A stretch of 64,000 bases of DNA from Trametopsis cervina (taxonomy: Eukaryota; Basidiomycota; Agaricomycetes; Polyporales; Irpicaceae): assembly GCA_022385755.1 (NCBI GenBank), contig MU278364.1, positions 372,001 through 436,000 of the forward strand, given 5' to 3'. The translations under genes were made by a program, and so were the position numbers. This document shows, piece by piece, positions 57,731 through 64,000 of the stretch. Below the pieces are notes generated by a model, which was given only the letters and a program-made list of their open reading frames with translations, searched no databases and was not told the origin of the DNA. How positions within the stretch are numbered: the stretch's first letter is position 1; each line of letters starts with the position of its first letter.

Positions 57731-58788
57731 ATGCTCTCTGGTTTGTTGAGAAGACAGTTGACACGTTCGCGGACAGCGTCAGGTCACCGACTGGCCTCAA
57801 CTGCACCCACCACACCACGGACGTTGGGCTCATCGCTTCGCCAACTGGCCATACTATCATCTGTCGGTGTTGCTGCGTATGGCGTAGGGGCCCTATATCC
57901 CCCAAGCATCGTTACATACTTGACACCGCGCATAGCCCCGCCACCACCCGACCCCGACCATCCCCAAACACTAGCGTACGTGGAAGACCTAGAAGCGCAG
58001 CTCCAACAGCTACCATTGGTGCAGAAGCTACGTTCAAGTCCGGACGCCAGAGAATGGTACGAAGCGAGGCCGTACACCTCTGTTCCGAAGGAGCAGCTGG
58101 TCAACACCCTGACCGCGGGATCGCTGCGCGGAGCTGGCAAGCTGGCCCTGCCCCCTCTTGTTCGTGCGAAGAAGGATGAGAGCGAGGCAATCATAGTGAT
58201 ACATGTGGGCACTGCTGTGTGTGGTCATGAAGGAATAGTGCACGGGGGAATGCTAGCCACGCTCATCGACGAGAGCTTCGGGCGCATAGTGAGTGTTCTG
58301 TCATGCACGTACACTAATGCGCACGCGAATCTAACGGCGACGTCTTGCGCACAGACAATCCTGAATCTCCAGGAGGCGGTCGTGACCGCGAATCTAACAC
58401 TAAATTATCGAGCTCCGACGCACGCCAACCAGGTACGGCGCATAGTTTACATTGTCACGCCGCCTACTCAACATATTGTAGTTCCTTGTCCTCAAAACGC
58501 GGGTGGATGAGAAGCAGGGGCGTAAAGTGAAAGTATCCGGTTCGATAGAAACTCTGGAGGGACAGGTCCTCGTCGAGGCCAAGTGCGTATTGCTTATTCC
58601 ACTCGCGCATTGCATTCACCTGATTGACGATCCATGATAGCGCTCTGTTTATCAAACCTCGATATTCGACACTGCTCAACCGCGAACAACTTTACAACCG
58701 TCTTGGACGTCCTAGTGAGCCATTGGTGGACGGCCCTCTTGCAACGAATCCCGCCATTCCTCCAGCTATGAAGACTCCGGGCCCTTGA
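57731..58788 (+). CDS. Mitochondrial hotdog-fold thioesterase (4HBT/THEM4-like)
   Basis: 294-residue acyl-CoA thioesterase-like protein. Exons: 57731-58288, 58355-58432, 58482-58582, 58641-58788, in phase. Arg/Ser-rich presequence (MLSGLLRRQLTRSRTASG) and a short hydrophobic stretch (LAILSSVGVAAYGVGALY) suggest mitochondrial import and membrane anchoring. The hotdog core has GHEGIVHGGMLATLIDESFG, the catalytic-loop signature of the family, then LTLNYRAPT and KVSGSIETLEGQVLVEA. The last exon adds a 49-residue tail not needed for the fold. A degenerate copy of this last exon lies at 61695-61840. Substrate inferred to be acyl-CoA. Confidence 0.87.
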
Positions 58789-59435
58789 TGTTCAGACTCC
58801 CAGTGATCGGTTCAGTCCATTGTTCACGGGAATAGATGCGAACATGGAATCCAGTGGTTGTTTAGACATACATGTAAGTGAGCATAGGGTCCCGCATCAC
58901 CTCATTCATGTTTCTCACTTTGCTCTCATTAGAATATAGTCTACTGTTCGCACAATAATCATCTGATATACACACCGTACGCATCCTGCTGCACGAATTC
59001 ACCTCCAACTGTGACGAACCATATTCCGTGCACCCGACCGAACGCACTGTGTTGAAGACTTACGGACGGGACCTCGCCTGGGGTCGTAAACTGGAAGAGG
59101 CGGTCACACGCTCAACCAACGTACTTTCTTGGTATTGTCTGATGACAAGGCAACTCGAACTTTGGGCCATGTTACGTACGTAGCTGAATATTCGTAGCGA
59201 GTTGAGCAGCTCAGGCTAGCGCGCCATCGGTGTTCCGTTAGAGATGAACCCGCACTCATGAGCGTGCCATCGACGATTGCATACCTTCCAACTGTCTGCT
59301 GCTGACTCGCATCCTACTCCAAAATTCCTTGAGAGTTCAATTTCATCTGAGCGTACACAATAGCTACTACTTTGGGATCACACCATTGAGCTTCAAGACA
59401 ATGCTAGATTTCGCCCGTAAAATAATGTCTACAAG
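58789..59435. other. Intergenic; left part duplicated at 61841-62000
   Basis: No gene recognised. The part near 58860-58965 resembles 61890-61980 (shared pattern around CTACTGTTCGCACAATAATC and CTACCGTTCGCATAATGATC), so the duplication that copied the thioesterase's last exon extended into this flank. Confidence 0.45.
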
Positions 59436-60146
59436 TTATCTCCGTCTCTGATGATAAGCCTGCATCACTCTGGTCATTTCCTCTGGCTGGGTCCACCACG
59501 TCAATTCAGAGTCGAGGTACCATTTCGGGGCTTCCTCCTGACCAAGCAACTTCTTCACGCGTTCTGCATCTCTCTCAACGGCCTTCCTCACTGTCTCAGA
59601 CATCCCCGACCAATCCCATGAATCCACAACGGATACCAACCACAAGTTAATGTTGGGGTATCCGGGGCGACACTGGATCATCGATGTTTTCTTGCGCCCA
59701 AACTGCGCCTTCCACTCCTTCTGGCTGTCAAGCTCTGCACACTCCAGAATGGCTGCAAGCTCTTCAGACCATTTGTCATAGGCCTCATCTATGGACTCAC
59801 TGTCCACTTGTTTGTCAGCATAGTAATTGTGCCAAACCTGGCGCACATCATCGTCGTGGATTCTGTAGCCGAGATGCATCATGGGTGGGATATTGGGAGC
59901 CGTCTTCATGCTATCGAGGACATCAGGGAGCGGATGGGGTACAGGTTCCATATTGTTAAGGATAGCCATCTGAGCCATCTGTGCTGAAGATGAGTCAATA
60001 GCTCATAAATGGTGCTGCTAAGCCTGACGTACCTCAGACTCTTTAGTATCTGCACGAAAGAGCTGCTTTAATGCTGGCTGAAGTTCATTATAAGCAGCCT
60101 GGATGGCCGGGTCATCGAACGTAGGATCCGAGAGGACTGGATCCAT
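59436..60146 (-). CDS. Trp-rich protein of unknown function, tandem copy 1
   Basis: 218-residue protein from exons (minus) 60146-60033 and 59978-59436. It begins MDPVLSDPTFDDPAIQAAY, and includes GYRIHDDDVRQVWHNYYAD, QCRPGYPNINLWLVSVVDSW, DWSGMSE, KKLLGQEEAPKWYL and LTWWTQPEEM. Spaced Trp and acidic residues suggest a compact helical domain. No known family, signal peptide or membrane span. The neighbour at 60840 is a clear paralog with the same single intron at the same place, so this is a recent tandem duplicate. Confidence 0.75.
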
Positions 60147-60839
60147 TGTGTTGCACGTCCTGCATTGGGTCAATCAGTGCGTAAAGTATTCACAGTGGAT
60201 TCAATGACCTATTCGCAGCTGAGACCGAGGACATGCGCACCTTGATGTGGACATTTCCTATATGTGAGCTCACGAGAATCGCTGCACACCGCTTCAGCAA
60301 GTGACAGCCAGCACAGACGTACACGGGTTCAGGGTGGCGAATTTCGGCGCCGCGCGCACACACGCCTGGCGGCGACCTACGCGACCTTAGTGTACAGCCG
60401 AGTGCCGTAGGAAATAATCATGTCAGTCTCTCTGAGGTGGACGAGAATGTTCAGCTATCGTACCTCAAGACAACCTGTCTAATTAGGTGGTACTGTGCGA
60501 CATGATTGGAGTCCAATGCGTGATATTGGATGACACAGGTAAAACTTACCAGCGAATAGCTATTATAGTCTCGCCGGTGTGACCTGTATAGGTGTCCGCC
60601 GCAAGTTTAGCAGTGCTGTCAGCGGAAACCGACATGTCGTATGGTGAGACAGATAATATAGAGGTCAAGTGAAGGGGATAAGAAAGCTGTTGTTACTTTT
60701 CTTACTTCGGAGCACGTGCGCAATACTACGAAGCAAAGCATACAATACGAAGCATACGATACAAGTATATCCAATACTTCAATAGGATCATACTCCGATG
60801 CCCCGTCTCATCCGCAGAAAACAATGTCCACACCACAGG
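60147..60839. other. Spacer between the tandem copies
   Basis: Promoter of copy 1 and 3' flank of copy 2. Short direct repeats (around ACGAAGC-A-AGCATAC) occur at about 60727-60760. No gene recognised. Confidence 0.4.
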
Positions 60840-61553
60840 TCATCTCCGACGAGCCATCCGTTTCACCCGGTCTATTTCCTGTGGCTGCATCCACCACGTC
60901 GATTCAATACCGAGGTACCAATGCGGGTCTCCCTCCTGACCAAGCAACTTCTTCACGCATTCTACATCTCTCAAAATGGCCCTCCTCCCTTTATCAGACA
61001 ACCCCGACCAATCCCATGAATCCACAACGGATACCAACCACATGTCCGAGTTAGGATATCCAAGGCCACACTGGATCATCGTAAATTTCTTGCACCCCCA
61101 CAGCGTCTTCCACTCCTCCTGGCTGTCATGCTCTGCCCACCTCAGAACGGTTGCAAGCTTTTCAGAGCATTTATCATAATCCTTATCAATGGTCTTCCTG
61201 CTCACTGTGCTGTCAGCGTAGTAATTGTGCCAAACCTGGCGCACATCACGGTCGTGGATTCTGTAGCCGAGCCACATCATGGGCGGGTAATTGGGAGTCG
61301 TCTTCGTCCTATCAAGGACATCAGGGAGCGGAAGGGGGACAGGTGTCATATTCTCAAGGATATCCATCTGAGCCTTCTGTGGTGGGGATGGGTCAATAGC
61401 TCACAAATGGTACTGCTAAGCCTGACGTACCTCAGACTCTTTAGTACCTGCACGAAAGAGCTGCTTTAATGCCGGCTGTAGTTTATTATAGGCAGTCTGG
61501 ATGGCTGGGTCCTTGAACGCGGGATCTGGGAGCTTTGGCTCTGCGCTGGACAT
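60840..61553 (-). CDS. Trp-rich protein of unknown function, tandem copy 2
   Basis: 219-residue protein from exons (minus) 61553-61431 and 61376-60840. It matches copy 1 along its whole length (ALKQLFRA, GYRIHDRDVRQVWHNYYAD, DMWLVSVVDSWDWSGLS, ESTWWMQPQEIDR). Even the intron sequence is very similar, so the duplication is young. Several substitutions fall in charged positions while the Trp residues are kept. Intact frame and intact splice sites argue that both copies are functional. Function unknown. Confidence 0.75.
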
Positions 61554-61694
61554 GTTGCGTTGGGTAGTCGATGGAAAGTGTTCGTGCTGCTACCAAAGGT
61601 CCGTCCATAATTGAGACCGAAGACACGCGCATTTCTGTTCATCAAGGTTCGAAGACGTCCCACTAGATTTTTCCCCACTGACGATCTGTGATAG

Positions 61695-61840
61695 TGCTCT
61701 ATCTCTCAAAACCTGATACTCGACACCGCCCAACCGCGAACAAATTTACAGCCGTGTCAGCCATCCTAATGAACCGCTGGTCGACAGTCCTCTTGCGATG
61801 AATCCCGCCATCCCTCCTCTCAAAACTTCGGTCCCTTGGC
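61695..61840 (+). pseudogene. Duplicated fragment of the thioesterase's last exon
   Basis: The preceding intron end (GACGATC-TGATAG) and then the exon are recognisable by comparison with 58620-58788: shared blocks include CTCGACAC, CAACCGCGAACAA and GAATCCCGCCAT. Frame-breaking differences occur and the stop TGA of the original is TGG here. There is no upstream thioesterase body, so it cannot be a gene. It lies in the same orientation as the original, about 3 kb away, beyond both tandem Trp-rich genes. Confidence 0.75.
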
Positions 61841-62000
61841 ATCCAGGAGACGAAAGCTAGAACATATTTGTAGCCTTGATTTGAATGTATGTGGCCGCAG
61901 GATCCCACTCCACCGCTCAAATCTTCATCGCTTACTTCCTTGTTTTAGAACATACTCTACCGTTCGCATAATGATCTACTGACGGAACGTGTGATCTATG

Positions 62001-62804
62001 CAAGCTCGCAATATGCTGAGCAGGAACTGCTCTCGGCTCGGTCACGCTGCTTCAAACTGGCGATTGCGCAGCGAATAATTTCGTCAAGCTTTACGGCCAG
62101 TACGGCCCCAGTCAAAACCACCCTCGGCTCTGCAGTGTCTTCCTTGGTTCAATGTGTCAGCAATGGCTCTGCGCAAAGATGATACAGACCCAAGTCCTCT
62201 ACGAACAGAAGTCAACCGCCTAACTGGTGCTTGGCTTCCGAGCATGTGCGGTTAATACCTCTGACGATGACGAATATACCTCTGGTACGGCGTACGTTTT
62301 CTGCGTGATTGTATTCTGCTGTTAAATTTGACTACACCAAGAGATACGGCGGTCGAGGCGCGGGCAAGTATACAGTAGTATGTGACAAGGCTTATTGACA
62401 TTAGCTTTCCAGCTTACTTGATACTTGTCTCATGATCATAGTACAATCCGTCGGGAAATCGTACGCTCCGTATTTCACTTTGTGGGACGCTATCACTGTA
62501 CTAAGACGCAGTGAAAGAGTGATTTGAACGACTCTCCGATAGCTCTCGGTGTCGGCTTACCCTAGCCAAGCCACCATAGGAATTCAGACGAAAGGCGCAC
62601 ACAGGCTGATCATTGTCTCAGTGTAACTTCGAACGAACTCAGGCGGTCTTCCCGGCGGAAATGAATGTCATTTTTCTGTGACCCCGAGCCGGCTATTAGT
62701 GCACGTTCGCGTATCAACGGCTATTCGTTCCTTCTTATTAGTAGTCATTCGCTGCACCATGTCCAGCACTCAAACATAGTTCAAGTCGCCCCCTCGCTAT
62801 AACC
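62001..62804. other. Intergenic, promoter of the AttH/CrtC-like gene
   Basis: About 800 bp without a recognised gene. No clear TATA box next to 62805. Confidence 0.45.
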
Positions 62805-64000
62805 ATGAGGTCGCTCTCGCTATTGGGTTGCATTATATCTGCCGCCGCGGGGATCCGAGCATTCGCAGCCCTTCCGCAAGTGTTGGTGCAAACAATCTCC
62901 GGACAGCCCAACAGCGGCCCAGCGTATGCAGAGCTCATATCCAACGCCTCCGGATTTGACGGACCCAAAATACACAACCTGAACAACACCTCGTTCGACT
63001 GGTGGTATTTCGACGTCATCGCAGACGACTTCGAGACGTCCGCCAGTTTCGTCTTCTTCACAGCTACGCCCGACGGCCTCTTCGGAGGCGTCCCACCTCT
63101 GGACACAGCCACCTGGCTCCTCGCAGTCGCAAGCTTTCCGAACGGGTCGTTTACGACGATCCTGACGGCAGACGAGCTGGTTGTCACCACTGCAGGGGAT
63201 GGCTCCTCGGGCGCGTTCTCTGGAGCGACAGCCAGTTGGACGGGTGCGGCAGACATGTCCACACATACATTATTATTCAACGCGCCCGACTCAGACCTCA
63301 CGGGTACCGTCACCATGCAGTCGGTATGTCACCGTATCCGTATATCCTGATATTATCATAGAGCTTGGTTCTGAATATACCCTTGCAGACTGCGCCTGCC
63401 CATTTCCCCTGCGGTCCTGCGAGCGAGGGAGCCGGCCAATCACTTGCCCTCGGACAATACCTCGGGTGGTTTAATGCCGTGCCCGCCGCGTCTGCGCACG
63501 TCGATATTAACGTCGGAGGCACACAGCTGACCTTCTCTGGTCACGGTTATCACGACAAGGTCAGTAGGAGTCTCATGAAGTATATATGTGTCTGTTCACC
63601 TTGCTTACCTTTCATCTACACATAGAACTGGGGTGCCGTACCTACTGAAGAAACAGTGCGTTCCTGGTACTGGGGCCACGCGTCGCTTGGACCATACTCC
63701 GTCGTCTGGTTTGAGCACATCAACCTCGACGGCACAGAGGGCACCAGCGGGTACCTCGCCGAGAACAGCACAATACTCTCTTCATCATGTGCCGGCGTGA
63801 CCGTACGCCCAACAGGAAAGGGCGCCGTACACCCTCCCACCCCAGCCACGCCGCTGCCGAGCGGGTTCTCTGTTTCCTTGGAGGTACCTGGGCGTGGATC
63901 GTTCGAGCTCTCTGCTAAGAACATCAATGTGATCGCTCAGCAGGACGGCGTGTATACGCGTTGGCTGGGTAAGCTGAGCGGAGGGTTCGTAGATGAGAAC
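62805..64000 (+). CDS. Secreted AttH/CrtC-like (Diels-Alderase-like) protein, 3' end cut by window
   Basis: Exons 62805-63323, 63389-63559 and 63626 onward (open to the window end); 355 residues are visible. Signal peptide MRSLSLLGCIISAAAGIRAFA. The motif NNTSFDWWYFDVI is the signature of the AttH/CrtC lipocalin-like fold, which includes hydroxyneurosporene synthase, kievitone hydratase-type enzymes and fungal Diels-Alderases. A second characteristic block is RSWYWGHASLGPYSVVWFEH, and several N-glycosylation sites (NNT, NGS, NST) fit a secreted protein. The C-terminal part of the second lipocalin-like domain is missing because the window ends. The reaction is unknown; secondary-metabolite modification is possible. 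Confidence 0.75.

Noticed and set aside
1..64000. CRISPR arrays, rRNA genes, intact transposons or LTRs
   Set aside because: No regularly spaced repeats, no rRNA-like sequence, and no transposase, integrase or reverse-transcriptase motifs were seen.

Overview
The window is nuclear DNA of a filamentous basidiomycete, most likely a mushroom-forming agaricomycete. The evidence is the dense gene packing, nearly every gene being split by 45-65 nt introns with GT/AG ends and CTNAC-type branch sites, and families typical of these fungi (SRPK-like kinases, a SigF/NTF2-like protein, paired SulP permeases). All gene models were built by hand: donor, acceptor and reading phase were checked at every junction, and almost every model closes with a consistent phase and a recognisable protein.

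Layout. 0-5.2 kb: an EST1/SMG6-like protein with a PIN nuclease domain (minus). 6.7-10 kb: a short-chain dehydrogenase (minus) divergent from a small SRPK-like kinase (plus). 10.6-12.7 kb: an NTF2-like protein and a decayed, inverted copy of it. 13.6-17.6 kb: a NYN-domain protein with a LOTUS-like C-terminus, and the WD40 protein STRAP with a 6-nt exon. 19.7-27 kb: two sulfate-permease paralogs facing each other around a mitochondrial TACO1/YebC gene. 28.6-30.4 kb: a second NYN/LOTUS-like paralog. 31-33 kb: a small protein starting MRFF, a structured RNA element, and a small membrane protein. 33.3-38.3 kb: TEL2 and a disordered hypothetical protein. 38.8-49 kb: ER glucosidase I, the 25S rRNA methyltransferase BMT2, D-lactate dehydrogenase and a 5'-nucleotidase-type phosphoesterase with a 10-nt exon. 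49.5-50.8 kb: a second MRFF protein followed by a second copy of the RNA element. 50.9-58.8 kb: TRAPPC13, YME2 and a mitochondrial hotdog thioesterase. 59.4-62 kb: two tandem copies of an unknown Trp-rich gene and a duplicated fragment of the thioesterase's last exon. 62.8 kb to the edge: a secreted AttH/CrtC-like protein, cut by the window end.

Most genes are ordinary housekeeping genes without a shared pathway. Several loosely fit RNA and telomere maintenance (EST1/SMG6-like, TEL2) and mitochondrial function (TACO1, YME2, D-lactate dehydrogenase, thioesterase). The most unusual signal is a pair of conserved, structured elements, each about 400 bp downstream of one of the two MRFF paralogs. 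They share single-stranded blocks, keep four hairpins, and show one compensatory base-pair change. I see no transposon with intact coding sequence, no rRNA, no convincing tRNA and no CRISPR array.
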